From: Paracoccaceae bacterium
GTDB taxonomy: Bacteria > Pseudomonadota > Alphaproteobacteria > Rhodobacterales > Rhodobacteraceae
Direction: 5' to 3'
Length of the DNA stretch: 39,860 nucleotides
NCBI GenBank assembly: GCA_011389685.1
Contig: JAABTV010000034.1
Span: 1-39,860, forward strand
Shown here one piece after another: positions 1-8,503 of the stretch; position 1 is the stretch's first letter; each line of letters opens with the position of its first letter. A model generated the notes under the pieces. The model made no database searches and was not told the DNA's origin. It worked only from the letters and a program-made list of their open reading frames with translations. Made by a program: the position numbers and the translations under genes.

Positions 1-1
1 C

Positions 2-178
2 TCTTGGCAGCCTGACGAACAAGGCAACCCAGACCCGGCGTCCGCCGTCGAGGGTGCAAAAAACCGCCTTCAAATCGGGGCGGCAGGAACAACGTCCTTC
101 AAGCCTGACTTCTTCAGCAGCCTGTTAATTGGTAGTCGAAATAATAAGGTCAAAGCGGCATTTTCAGCCGCATTTTGA
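2..178 (+). CDS. Possible 3' end of a gene entering from the left (partial)
   Basis: An open frame of 58 codons runs from the window edge to a TGA at 176-178. It begins SWQPDEQGNPDP and ends KAAFSAAF. It would overlap the nrdJ stop codon tail-to-tail by about 15 bases. The length is too short and the codon choice too neutral to prove that it is coding, and I do not recognise a family. The alternative is that this stretch is non-coding sequence downstream of nrdJ. Confidence 0.3.
   Translation, partial: SWQPDEQGNPDPASAVEGAKNRLQIGAAGTTSFKPDFFSSLLIGSRNNKVKAAFSAAF
154..172 (-). terminator. Weak hairpin at the nrdJ 3' end
   Basis: On the minus strand the nrdJ stop codon sits in the loop of a short stem, GCGGC-TGAAAAT-GCCGC, followed by TTTG. 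The stem has only five or six pairs and the T tract is short, so it is at best a weak terminator. Confidence 0.3.
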
Positions 179-2428
179 ATAGCCGCAGCTCATGCAGGTC
201 ATGCAGCCCTCGATCATCCGCATGTCATATTGACCACAGCTTGGACAGGCCGCACCTCTTGGCGGCGCGTCTAGATTGACCACCTGTGCTTGTGGATCGG
301 TCTTGAGGCCCATGCCCTCGCCGGCGATGAAGCCGATGGAGATCAGGTGCCGTTCGATCACGCCGCCGATCGCCGCGAGGATCGACGGGATGTATTTGCC
401 CTCAATCCATGCACCGCCGCGGGGGTCGAACACGGCCTTGAGTTCCTCGACCACGAAAGACACATCTCCACCACGCCGGAACACCGCGGAGATCATCCGG
501 GTCAGCGCCACGGTCCAGGCGAAATGCTCCATGTTCTTGGAGTTGATGAACACCTCGAACGGACGGCGATTTCCATTGATCACGATATCGTTCACGGTCA
601 GATAGATCGCATGCTCACTGTCCGGCCATTTGAGCTTATAGGTTGTCCCTTCCAGCGCCTTGGGCCGGTCGAGCGGTTCGGACATGTAGATCACATCCGC
701 GCCCTGATCGGCCTCGGGGGCATCCTCGGTCTTTTCGCTCACGCTCAAAACGCTGCCGGTGATCTCGTTCGGGCGGTAAGTGGTACAACCCTTGCAGCCG
801 GTCTCGTAGGCTTGCTTGTAGACGTCCTTGAACGCGTCGAACCCGATATCTTCGGGCACGTTGATCGTCTTGGAAATCGAGCTATCTACCCATTTCTGCG
901 CAGCGGCCTGCATCCTGACATGATCAGAGGGCGCCAGCGTCTGTGCATTGACGAAATACTCGGGCAGCGGTTCATCACCGAACCGGTCGCGCCACATCTG
1001 AACGGCGTAGTCCACCACCTCTTCCCCGGTTCGCGACCCGTCCTTTTGCAGCACTTTGCGCGTATAGGCATAGGCAAAGACCGGCTCGATCCCGCTTGAG
1101 ACATTCCCGGCATAAAGGCTGATCGTTCCGGTCGGCGCGATCGACGTCAATAACGCGTTGCGGATGCCATGTTCGGCAATCGCCGCACGCACATCCGCGT
1201 CCATCTGCTGCATCGCGCCAGAGGCAAGGAACTTCTCTGCATCGAAAAGCGGAAACGCGCCTTTTTCCCGGGCCAGGTCGACCGAGGCCAGATACGCCGC
1301 CCGCGCAACCGCATGCAGCCAAGTCTCGGTCAGTTCGACCGCCCTTTCGCTGCCATAACGCGCACCCACCATCAACAGCGCATCGGCCAGCCCGGTTACG
1401 CCCAACCCGATCCGCCGCTTGGCCTGCGCCTCACGCGCCTGCGCCTCCAGCGGAAAGCGGGACGCATCCACCACGTTGTCCATCATCCGCACTGCGACGC
1501 TGACCAGATCGGCCAGTTCGCTCTCGTCGATCTGTGCCCCCTCGCCGAACGGGTCTTTTATCAGCCGGGCAAGGTTGATCGAGCCCAGAAGGCATGCCCC
1601 ATAGGGCGGCAGGGGCTGTTCGCCGCAGGGATTGGTGGCCGATATCGTCTCGCAATACGCCAGATTGTTGGCCTGGTTGATCCGGTCGATGAAGATCACC
1701 CCCGGCTCGGCATAATCATAGGTCGCGCGCATGATCCGGTTCCACAGGTCGCGCGCACCAAGCGTGTGATAGACCTTGCCACCGAATTCGAGATCCCATG
1801 TGTCGCCAGCCTTGACTGCCTCCATGAAGGCGTCCGTCACCAGCACGCTCATGTTGAACATGCGCAGCCGCGCAGGGTCGGACTTGGCGGAAATGAAATC
1901 CTCGATATCCGGGTGATCGCAGCGCATCGTCGCCATCATCGCACCACGGCGGCTGCCCGCGCTCATGATGGTGCGGCACATCGCATCCCAGACATCCATG
2001 AAGGAAAGCGGCCCGCTCGCATCCGCCGCCACGCCCCGGACCTCGGCCCCCCTGGGTCGGATGGTGCTGAAGTCATAGCCGATCCCACCACCCTGCTGCA
2101 TGGTCAGGGCGGCCTCTTTCAGCATGTCGAAAATCCCGCCCATACTGTCGGGTATCGTGCCCATCACGAAACAGTTGAACAGGGTCACGCTGCGCGCGGT
2201 CCCGGCCCCGGCTGTGATCCGGCCAGCCGGCAGGAAGCGGAAATCCTCGAGCGCGTTGTAGAACCGGTCTTCCCAGGCGTCCGGGTCCGCCTCGACCTGC
2301 GCCAGCGCCTGCGCGATCCGCCGCCAGGTGTCCTCGACGCTCTTGTCAACGGGCGTGTCGTCGGCCCTCTTGAGGCGGTATTTCATGTCCCAAATCTGTT
2401 CGGCAATCGGGGTGGCGAAACGGGTCAT
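164..2428 (-). CDS. nrdJ: Adenosylcobalamin-dependent (class II) ribonucleotide reductase
   Basis: Reduces ribonucleotides to deoxyribonucleotides in the cytoplasm, using a thiyl radical generated from adenosylcobalamin, so it works with or without oxygen. The 754-residue protein shows the N-x-C-x-E active-site motif at residues 266-270 (NPCGE). C268 lies 11 residues before C279, the same spacing as C408/C419 of the Lactobacillus leichmannii class II enzyme. C86 (TLFNCF) is the likely second substrate-reducing cysteine. The C-terminus has a cysteine-rich tail (CPSC, CMTCMSC, CG) of the kind that passes electrons from thioredoxin or binds zinc. No partner subunit gene lies nearby, as expected for class II. 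The gene is divergent from the DUF1489 gene across 158 bases, and I saw no cobalamin riboswitch there. Confidence 0.97.
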   Translation of the reverse strand: MTRFATPIAEQIWDMKYRLKRADDTPVDKSVEDTWRRIAQALAQVEADPDAWEDRFYNALEDFRFLPAGRITAGAGTARSVTLFNCFVMGTIPDSMGGIFDMLKEAALTMQQGGGIGYDFSTIRPRGAEVRGVAADASGPLSFMDVWDAMCRTIMSAGSRRGAMMATMRCDHPDIEDFISAKSDPARLRMFNMSVLVTDAFMEAVKAGDTWDLEFGGKVYHTLGARDLWNRIMRATYDYAEPGVIFIDRINQANNLAYCETISATNPCGEQPLPPYGACLLGSINLARLIKDPFGEGAQIDESELADLVSVAVRMMDNVVDASRFPLEAQAREAQAKRRIGLGVTGLADALLMVGARYGSERAVELTETWLHAVARAAYLASVDLAREKGAFPLFDAEKFLASGAMQQMDADVRAAIAEHGIRNALLTSIAPTGTISLYAGNVSSGIEPVFAYAYTRKVLQKDGSRTGEEVVDYAVQMWRDRFGDEPLPEYFVNAQTLAPSDHVRMQAAAQKWVDSSISKTINVPEDIGFDAFKDVYKQAYETGCKGCTTYRPNEITGSVLSVSEKTEDAPEADQGADVIYMSEPLDRPKALEGTTYKLKWPDSEHAIYLTVNDIVINGNRRPFEVFINSKNMEHFAWTVALTRMISAVFRRGGDVSFVVEELKAVFDPRGGAWIEGKYIPSILAAIGGVIERHLISIGFIAGEGMGLKTDPQAQVVNLDAPPRGAACPSCGQYDMRMIEGCMTCMSCGYSKCG

Positions 2429-2586
2429 GGGTGATTTCCTAGGCGCATGGTGTGCAGGGAGACGAAATTAGGCCGACGTGACGTTGCGGTCAATCTTGGC
2501 ATGGCCGACAGGAAACGAATTCGTCAGAACCTGTGGCAGAATCAATGGAAGACCATTAATCTACCATATCTGGTGGAGGCGAACAA
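2429..2586. promoter_or_regulatory. Divergent intergenic region nrdJ / DUF1489
   Basis: 158 bases that must hold the promoters of both flanking genes. The only symmetric element I could find is a perfect 10-bp palindrome, ACGAATTCGT, at 2515-2524. No NrdR box pair and no B12 riboswitch was recognised. Confidence 0.4.
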
Positions 2587-3018
2587 TTGTCGAACAAGAT
2601 ACACCTGATCAAACTCAGCGTTGGCACCGCGTCTGTTGACGATCTGATGACATGGCAGGCTCAGAAGCAGGCGCAGACCGGGGACGGGTTGCCGCGTCAC
2701 GTGACCCGCATGTGGCCCCGCCGCGAGAGCGCGCTACTGAATGGCGGTTCGATCTATTGGGTGATCAAGGGCGTGGTGCAGGCCCGCCAGCGCATCCTGC
2801 GGCTCGACGAGGTGACACGACAGGACGGCATCCGCCGCTGCGCCATCGTGCTCGCCCCCGAGGTTATACGCACAGCACCCGTGCTAAAGCGCCCTTTCCA
2901 GGGCTGGCGCTATCTCGAACCCGGCGACGCGCCCCCCGATCTCGCCTCTGGTCGGGTCGGCGATGATGACTTGCCGCCGGAGCTTTCGGCCAAGCTCGCG
3001 GAAATCGGGGTCTTGTGA
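2587..3018 (+). CDS. DUF1489 family protein
   Basis: A 143-residue cytoplasmic protein of an alphaproteobacterial family of unknown function. The sequence carries the family's look: an N-terminal IHLIKLSVG segment, a WPRR patch near residue 46, a GSIYWVIKG segment and a conserved PFQGWRYL near residues 105-112. The start is a TTG chosen because GGAGG at 2575-2579 lies 7 bases ahead and no ATG fits. The gene is alone between two minus-strand genes. No enzymatic motif was seen. Confidence 0.9.
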   Translation: MSNKIHLIKLSVGTASVDDLMTWQAQKQAQTGDGLPRHVTRMWPRRESALLNGGSIYWVIKGVVQARQRILRLDEVTRQDGIRRCAIVLAPEVIRTAPVLKRPFQGWRYLEPGDAPPDLASGRVGDDDLPPELSAKLAEIGVL

Positions 3019-3030
3019 GCCGCCGCATGC

Positions 3031-3615
3031 TCAGGATTTATCCGCGATCATCCGTTTGAGCTTCTCACCGTAAAGGCGGTAGCTGTCGCGCAGCGACTCT
3101 TCGCTGCCCGCCGCAGCCGTGTGGCCTGTGGTTTCACCCGGATAGTCGAAATTCACGCCCGTGCCCTCGATCAGCCGGTTCATGAAATTGAACAGCGCCG
3201 TGATCTCGACGGCCTCCATAAGCGCCTCTTCGCTCCAGCCCGCTGAGAAAACCGCCTCGGCATCCGCCTTGACCAGCTTGCTGGGCAGGGTGTTGAGCTT
3301 GTGCACATAGGCCAGCAACGGGCGCAGGCTGTCATCGTCCAACACTGCCGCGTCGAAATCATCCACCAGCGCCCGCAAAAGTGATTCCGGAATGCCGAAC
3401 GCCTCGGCATAGATCGCATGAGAGCCGAAACAGAATCGGCAGGCATTCAGCCCCGAGACGAAAGCCGCGATCAATTCCCGCTCGGCAAAACCCAATGCGC
3501 CCTCGGCCCGCAGGATCGTGGTGTTCAACTCCATGATCGCGTCGATATTGCGTGGGAAGCGAACCAGCAGATCGGTCAGGTGGGCGGTTTCGGGCAGGGA
3601 GGGCAATAGCGGCAT
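3031..3615 (-). CDS. AhpD-like peroxidase-related (carboxymuconolactone decarboxylase family) protein
   Basis: A 194-residue alkylhydroperoxidase-type protein. The core motif is E47...C59-R-F-C62-x3-H66. The E-to-first-Cys distance (12) and the second-Cys-to-His distance (4) equal those of E118/C130/C133/H137 in mycobacterial AhpD, so a thiol-based peroxidase role is likely. The position equivalent to AhpD H132 is phenylalanine here. The start is set at 3615 because GGAG lies 6 bases upstream of it. An in-frame ATG at 3630 would add five residues but has no ribosome site. The gene is divergent from hutU and ends 12 bases from the convergent DUF1489 gene. The electron donor and substrate cannot be told. 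Confidence 0.85.
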   Translation of the reverse strand: MPLLPSLPETAHLTDLLVRFPRNIDAIMELNTTILRAEGALGFAERELIAAFVSGLNACRFCFGSHAIYAEAFGIPESLLRALVDDFDAAVLDDDSLRPLLAYVHKLNTLPSKLVKADAEAVFSAGWSEEALMEAVEITALFNFMNRLIEGTGVNFDYPGETTGHTAAAGSEESLRDSYRLYGEKLKRMIADKS

Positions 3616-3716
3616 CTCGGTCTCCGGCATTTATTTCATCGACCGAACCTATCGACCTTCCTGCAAAAAGGAAATCGAGACAGGCCAGGTTGCCCTGACA
3701 ATCAGGTTAACCCAGG

Positions 3717-3746
3717 TTGACATATTATGTCTATACATAATAGCTA
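3717..3746 (+). promoter_or_regulatory. Candidate hutU promoter with HutC-type operator
   Basis: A perfect 8-bp inverted repeat with 4-base spacer (TATTATGT-CTAT-ACATAATA, 3723-3742) holds the core GTCTATAC at 3729-3736, matching the GT-N-TA-N-AC pattern known for HutC-subfamily GntR repressors. It lies between a consensus -35 TTGACA (3717-3722) and a possible -10 TAGCTA (3741-3746, 18-bp spacing), about 90 bases ahead of hutU. A bound repressor would block RNA polymerase. The regulator gene itself is not in the window. Confidence 0.6.
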
Positions 3747-3835
3747 TTTGTAAATGTAAAAGTCCAGCGGCGATTCCCGATTGCCGCCTGTGCCTGTTTT
3801 TTGATGACCCTTTGACGTCCCCCGAGGAGGCCTGC

Positions 3836-5509
3836 ATGACCAACCCCCGCCACAATCTTCGCGACATCTTTCCGCCCACCGGCCCCGAGATCACTGCCAA
3901 GAGCTGGCTCACCGAGGCACCGATGCGGATGCTGATGAACAATCTGCACCCCGATGTGGCCGAGAACCCGCACGAATTGGTGGTCTACGGCGGCATCGGC
4001 CGGGCGGCGCGCACATGGGAGGATTTCGACCGGATCGTTGCCGGGCTCAAGGATCTGGAGGATGACGAGACGCTGGTGGTGCAGTCGGGCAAACCGGTGG
4101 CCATCGTGAAGACTCATGTGGATGCGCCGCGCGTGTTGATCGCCAATTCCAACATCGTGCCGCATTGGGCCAACTGGGACCATTTCAGCGAACTGGATCG
4201 CAAGGGGCTGATGATGTATGGCCAGATGACCGCCGGGTCATGGATCTATATCGGCACGCAGGGCATCGTGCAGGGCACGTTCGAGACCTTTGCCGAGGCC
4301 GGTCGACAGCATTACGGCGGCGACCTCAAGGGGCGTTGGATCCTGACCGGTGGCCTTGGTGGGATGGGCGGTGCGCAACCACTCGCGGCGGTTTTTGCCG
4401 GGGCCTGTTGCCTCGCGGTCGAGTGCAACCCGGACAGCATCGAGTTTCGCCTGCGCACGAAATACCTTGATGAGAAGGCCGAGAGCGTCGACGAGGCGCT
4501 GGAGATGATCGAGCGCTGGACCAAGGCGGGAGAGGCGAAATCGGTGGGCCTTCTTGGCAATGCGGCGGATGTTTTTCCCGAGATCCATGCGCGCGGGGTG
4601 CGCCCCGACATCGTGACCGACCAGACCAGTGCGCATGACCCGGTGAACGGCTATCTGCCGCAGGGCTGGAGCATGGGCGAGTGGCGCGACAAGCGCGAGA
4701 GCGATCCCAAGGCGGTGGAACGCGCCGCTCGGGCGAGCATGAAGGTGCATGTCAAGGCGATGGTCGATTTCTGGAATGATGGCGTGCCGGTTCTGGATTA
4801 CGGCAACAATATCCGGCAGGTGGCCAAGGACGAGGGGCTTGAGAACGCGTTCGCCTTCCCCGGGTTCGTGCCGGCCTATATCCGGCCGCTTTTCTGTCGT
4901 GGCGTGGGGCCGTTCCGTTGGTGTGCGCTGTCGGGTGACCCGGAGGATATCTACCGCACCGATCAGGCGATGAAGGAGCTTTTCCCCGAGAACGCGCATC
5001 TGCATCAATGGCTCGACATGGCGCGCGAGCGGATTTCGTTTCAGGGGCTTCCGGCGCGGATCTGCTGGATCGGGCTGGGCGACCGGCACCGGGCGGGGCT
5101 CAGGTTCAACGAGATGGTGGCCAGTGGCGAATTGAAGGCGCCCATCGTGATCGGGCGCGATCATCTCGATTCGGGGTCGGTGGCCAGCCCCAACCGCGAG
5201 ACCGAGGCGATGAAGGATGGCTCTGATGCGGTCAGCGACTGGCCGCTGCTGAACGCTCTGGTCAATACCGCGTCGGGGGCAACATGGGTGAGCCTGCATC
5301 ACGGCGGCGGCGTCGGCATGGGATTCTCGCAGCACGCGGGCATGGTGATCGTGGCCGATGGTACGCCTGAGGCTGCGAAGCGGCTGGAACGGGTGCTGTG
5401 GAACGATCCGGCCTCGGGGGTGTGGCGTCACGCCGATGCGGGATATGAGGACGCGATTGATTGTGCCAAGGAACACGGGCTGCGTCTGCCCGGGATATTG
5501 GGGAACTGA
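3836..5509 (+). CDS. hutU: Urocanate hydratase
   Basis: Second step of histidine breakdown: converts urocanate to 4-imidazolone-5-propionate with tightly bound NAD+ as electrophile. The 557-residue length equals that of known urocanases. A glycine-rich NAD segment ([11 protein letters not shown]) lies at residues 172-182, and C410 in [12 protein letters not shown] matches the active-site Cys410 of the Pseudomonas putida enzyme. The ATG at 3836 follows GAGGAGG at 3823-3830; the reading frame is open further upstream but has no better start. The other hut enzymes (histidine ammonia-lyase, imidazolonepropionase, formimidoylglutamase) are absent from the window. The next gene starts one base after the stop codon, so the two are probably co-transcribed. 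Confidence 0.97.
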   Translation: MTNPRHNLRDIFPPTGPEITAKSWLTEAPMRMLMNNLHPDVAENPHELVVYGGIGRAARTWEDFDRIVAGLKDLEDDETLVVQSGKPVAIVKTHVDAPRVLIANSNIVPHWANWDHFSELDRKGLMMYGQMTAGSWIYIGTQGIVQGTFETFAEAGRQHYGGDLKGRWILTGGLGGMGGAQPLAAVFAGACCLAVECNPDSIEFRLRTKYLDEKAESVDEALEMIERWTKAGEAKSVGLLGNAADVFPEIHARGVRPDIVTDQTSAHDPVNGYLPQGWSMGEWRDKRESDPKAVERAARASMKVHVKAMVDFWNDGVPVLDYGNNIRQVAKDEGLENAFAFPGFVPAYIRPLFCRGVGPFRWCALSGDPEDIYRTDQAMKELFPENAHLHQWLDMARERISFQGLPARICWIGLGDRHRAGLRFNEMVASGELKAPIVIGRDHLDSGSVASPNRETEAMKDGSDAVSDWPLLNALVNTASGATWVSLHHGGGVGMGFSQHAGMVIVADGTPEAAKRLERVLWNDPASGVWRHADAGYEDAIDCAKEHGLRLPGILGN

Positions 5510-5510
5510 G

Positions 5511-6164
5511 ATGGAATATGCACCGGGGCAGGAGGCCTGCCCGCTCCCGTTTCCGCCGTTCAAGAGCTGCACTGTGCCGCGCCCGATCGGCTGGCTGTCC
5601 ACCGTGAGCGTGGACGGGGTGCACAACCTCGCCCCCTACAGCCAGTGGCAGAACCTGACCTTCGATCCGCCGATGGTAATGTTCGCCGCCAACCAGTATC
5701 CCGATGGCCGCCGCAAGGACACGGTGATCAATGCTGAGCAAACCGGCTGGTTCATCTGGAACATGGCGACCTATGCCTTGCGCGAAGCGGTCAATATCAG
5801 CGCCATGGCGCTAGGCCCCGAGGAGGACGAGTTCGAGCGCGCGGGCGTGACCAAGGCACCTGCGACCGAGGCACCCGGCATGCGCGTGGCCGAAAGCCCG
5901 GCGCATTTCGAGTGCCGGCATATCGCCACGCATCGCCTGCCCGGCAACAGCCCCATGGGGTCGGTGGACGTGGTTTACGGGCAGGTCGCGCGCATCCATG
6001 TGGCCGACGAAGTGCTGACCTCCGATGGTAAGCTCGACATTTCCCGGATCGCTCCGATCGCGCGGATGGGCTATTACGACTATACGGTCATCAGGGACGT
6101 TTTCGAGATGCGCATCCCCGAGGCCAGCGACGCCGCAGCGGCTGGCCTCGAAGGCAAGGCCTGA
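5511..6164 (+). CDS. Flavin reductase family protein (FMN-binding split barrel)
   Basis: A 217-residue member of the DIM6/NTAB flavoprotein group. The N-terminal segment with PRPIGWLSTVS, followed by a PPMVMF strand and the DT-x-N region near residues 71-75, is the usual FMN-binding arrangement. Members either reduce flavin for a partner oxygenase or bind FMN for another reaction. No oxygenase gene is nearby, so the role is open. The ATG directly follows the hutU stop, which suggests translational coupling with hutU. The 3' end lies only 4 bases from the convergent acylase gene. Confidence 0.88.
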   Translation: MEYAPGQEACPLPFPPFKSCTVPRPIGWLSTVSVDGVHNLAPYSQWQNLTFDPPMVMFAANQYPDGRRKDTVINAEQTGWFIWNMATYALREAVNISAMALGPEEDEFERAGVTKAPATEAPGMRVAESPAHFECRHIATHRLPGNSPMGSVDVVYGQVARIHVADEVLTSDGKLDISRIAPIARMGYYDYTVIRDVFEMRIPEASDAAAAGLEGKA

Positions 6165-6168
6165 GCCC

Positions 6169-8493
6169 TCAGCCGGGCAAGAGGTCGATCCGCGTGGCGG
6201 TTGCGGCCTCGACCGCTGAGTCCGAATAGCACATGGGCACATAGTCGCCCATCGCCCAGAGCGGCGCCAGATCGGCGTAATGAGGCGAGTCCGGCAAGCC
6301 CGACTGGCCCGGCGCGTTGATCCATACGCTGTTGTCCCATGCGCCCACATCGACCACCATCCGCACCGAGGCACCGATGCGCACGCGGTAATCACTGGCC
6401 TCGTAATGCGCCATCATGACCGTGGTGGAACTGCCGCCCTTGTCGAGCGGGCCGACGTCGTGGGAATGGCCCAGCGGGGTAAGCGCGTGGTTGAACCAGC
6501 CCTTGTGCAGATCGCCCCAGCGCCATTTGGCGGGGTCCGTTCCAAAGCGCGCCACGGCATCCGCCCACGCGGCAACGAGGGTTTCGACGAGGAAGCTGTC
6601 GCGGGCGGTGTCATCGTCAAGACCGGCGGCGCGGGCGAGGCCGGGGTGACGGCCCTCCAACATGCGCACCACCGTGGCGATGGAACCCGCACCGAACCAT
6701 TTGCGCAAATCGGGGTCGGGCGCGACACGGGCCAGAAGCGCGGGGCGCAGGTGGCTTGACAGCCAGATTTCGGCCAGAAGCGCGGCGGCGCTGTCGGCAT
6801 CGGTGTGACCGTTCCAGCCTTTTAGCCGGGTGCGGGCCTCTTCCGGGACCTGTGCCGGAATCTGCGCCACAAGGCGCGCGGTGTATCCCGAATGGGTATC
6901 GGTTTGCAGGGCGCAGTTGTCCGCGATGTCGTTCACCTTGCCGGAACGCAACGCTTGCGAAATCCGCTCGGCGCGCCCGTCTTCGAGCCATTCATGCCCG
7001 ACCGGTTGCGCGGCGTGATCCCAGCCGTCGGGGACGTTCATTTCATTGGCCGACCAGACCACGCCATCGGCGGGGTTGATCGTTGCGGGCAACTCGGCGG
7101 CGGTGATGTAGCCCTGCCATTCAAAGCGGCCATCGCCGGGCACCGGAGCCAGCCCGCGCCAGCCATTGCGGCGCGGCACATAGGCCGCCGCCTGCCAGCA
7201 GATATCGCCCGTGGTGTCGGCATAGACCATGTTGACCGAGGGTGCGCCCCAGGTGTCCAGCGCCTCGCGGAAATCGCTCATCGTCGTGGCGCGCATGGAT
7301 TTCAGGCTGGCCATATAGGGCGCGGTGCCAGGGTCGGTGAAAACGGTGCGCAGCGACAGGGCGAGATTGCGCGCCTTGTCTTGCCAGAGAACCGGGCCAT
7401 GACGGGTGAAGTAAAGCGGCAGGATCTGATCGGGTGCGCCCTTGACGGCGAAGACCTCGTCAATGCGGGTCATTTCCTCGTGGCCCGCGCCATAACGATA
7501 GCTGTGCGGCGCTTCGGGCAGGGTTTCGTGGACCATGAGATCCTCCTGATCGGCGCAGAAGATCGTGAGGCTGAAAGCGGCGGTGCCGTTGTGGCCGGCC
7601 ATGATGCCGGGCGACGACGGCTCGCCCGCGCCGATCACGTCGAGGCCGGGGGCGCTCAGATGGACCATGTAACGCAGCGAGGGCGCGGCATGGGCGCGGT
7701 GCGGGTCGCTGGCCATGATCGCGCGGCCGGTGGCGGTTTGCGACGGCGCCAGCGCCCAATTGTTCGAGCCCTCGGGCGGGCTGTCGTGGCGCAGCACGTT
7801 GAGCGCCGGGTCGAGCGCCGACCAGAGCGGCGCCTCTTGAAGCGTGGCGGCGAGGCGGTCTGCTCTGAACGTCACCGGCGCCGTGGCCAGCAGATAGGTG
7901 GTGAGCGCATCGTCGGGCAGCGGCGTGCCGTCCATCGTGGACCATTCCTCATCCGGCACCGGCGGCGAGAGCGGCACGCGCAAGAGATCGACCTCGGGCG
8001 AGGCGCGCGCCTGCACCTTCTGGCGGGCCAGTTCGGAGGTGGCATTGCGGGCCAGGCAATGGGTGCGGATGCGCACCACGTCGGCGGGCGCCCAATGGGC
8101 GGGCCTGGTGCCCAGCTCGGCAAATTCGGGGGGCAGGGGGAGGGCGCCCTCCAGCACCAGGTCGACGCCCGCGTTGATACCATCGGCGAAGGCGGTGCAG
8201 ATTTCCTTGGCATCGGCGCCATAGGCCGCCCATTCAGGGGCCATGTCACCGCGATAGAGCAGGAGCCGCGCGGCGCGGTCCTGCATCAGGTAGCCGGGGC
8301 CGAAATCGGCGGCCAGCAGGCCCAGCCCCCGCTTGCGCCACAGGTCGATCTGCCAGAGTCGGTCGCGCGCGGCGTTGAAGCCCTGCACGAAAAAGGCGTC
8401 GCGGGGGTTCTCGGCACGAATATGCGGCAGGCCCCAGCGGTCGATGCGGATGCTGGCGGGGGCGTTGAGGCCGGGCAGGGCAAACTGGGTCAT
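6169..8493 (-). CDS. Penicillin acylase family (Ntn-hydrolase) amidase
   Basis: A 774-residue precursor of the penicillin G acylase/acyl-homoserine-lactone acylase family, which splits itself into alpha and beta chains and hydrolyses N-acyl amides. The new N-terminal nucleophile is S243 in EGSNNWALAP, the family's signature. The N-terminus (MTQFALPGLN...) runs straight into the first strand of the alpha chain (RIDRWGLPHIRAEN) with no hydrophobic segment. It therefore lacks the signal peptide normal for periplasmic members, and a cytoplasmic location is inferred. The start ATG at 8493 lies 10 bases after the IclR stop, so regulator and enzyme form one transcript. An open frame continues upstream to 9243 but only as the shadow of the IclR gene. 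Substrate unknown: acyl amino acid, acyl peptide, lactone or beta-lactam are all possible. Confidence 0.93.
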   Translation of the reverse strand: MTQFALPGLNAPASIRIDRWGLPHIRAENPRDAFFVQGFNAARDRLWQIDLWRKRGLGLLAADFGPGYLMQDRAARLLLYRGDMAPEWAAYGADAKEICTAFADGINAGVDLVLEGALPLPPEFAELGTRPAHWAPADVVRIRTHCLARNATSELARQKVQARASPEVDLLRVPLSPPVPDEEWSTMDGTPLPDDALTTYLLATAPVTFRADRLAATLQEAPLWSALDPALNVLRHDSPPEGSNNWALAPSQTATGRAIMASDPHRAHAAPSLRYMVHLSAPGLDVIGAGEPSSPGIMAGHNGTAAFSLTIFCADQEDLMVHETLPEAPHSYRYGAGHEEMTRIDEVFAVKGAPDQILPLYFTRHGPVLWQDKARNLALSLRTVFTDPGTAPYMASLKSMRATTMSDFREALDTWGAPSVNMVYADTTGDICWQAAAYVPRRNGWRGLAPVPGDGRFEWQGYITAAELPATINPADGVVWSANEMNVPDGWDHAAQPVGHEWLEDGRAERISQALRSGKVNDIADNCALQTDTHSGYTARLVAQIPAQVPEEARTRLKGWNGHTDADSAAALLAEIWLSSHLRPALLARVAPDPDLRKWFGAGSIATVVRMLEGRHPGLARAAGLDDDTARDSFLVETLVAAWADAVARFGTDPAKWRWGDLHKGWFNHALTPLGHSHDVGPLDKGGSSTTVMMAHYEASDYRVRIGASVRMVVDVGAWDNSVWINAPGQSGLPDSPHYADLAPLWAMGDYVPMCYSDSAVEAATATRIDLLPG

Positions 8494-8503
8494 GGAACCT
8501 CGC

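Noticed and set aside
2429..2586. Possible cobalamin riboswitch ahead of nrdJ
   Set aside because: The leader is short and I found no B12-box-like sequence; the only symmetric element is a 10-bp palindrome.
3518..3835. N-terminal extension of urocanate hydratase by about 106 residues
   Set aside because: The open frame continues upstream but overlaps the AhpD-like gene and the promoter/operator. The ATG at 3836 has a strong ribosome site and gives the family length.
4238..5626. Long minus-strand open frame opposite hutU
   Set aside because: Antisense shadow of a well-identified gene with no ribosome site and no recognisable domain.
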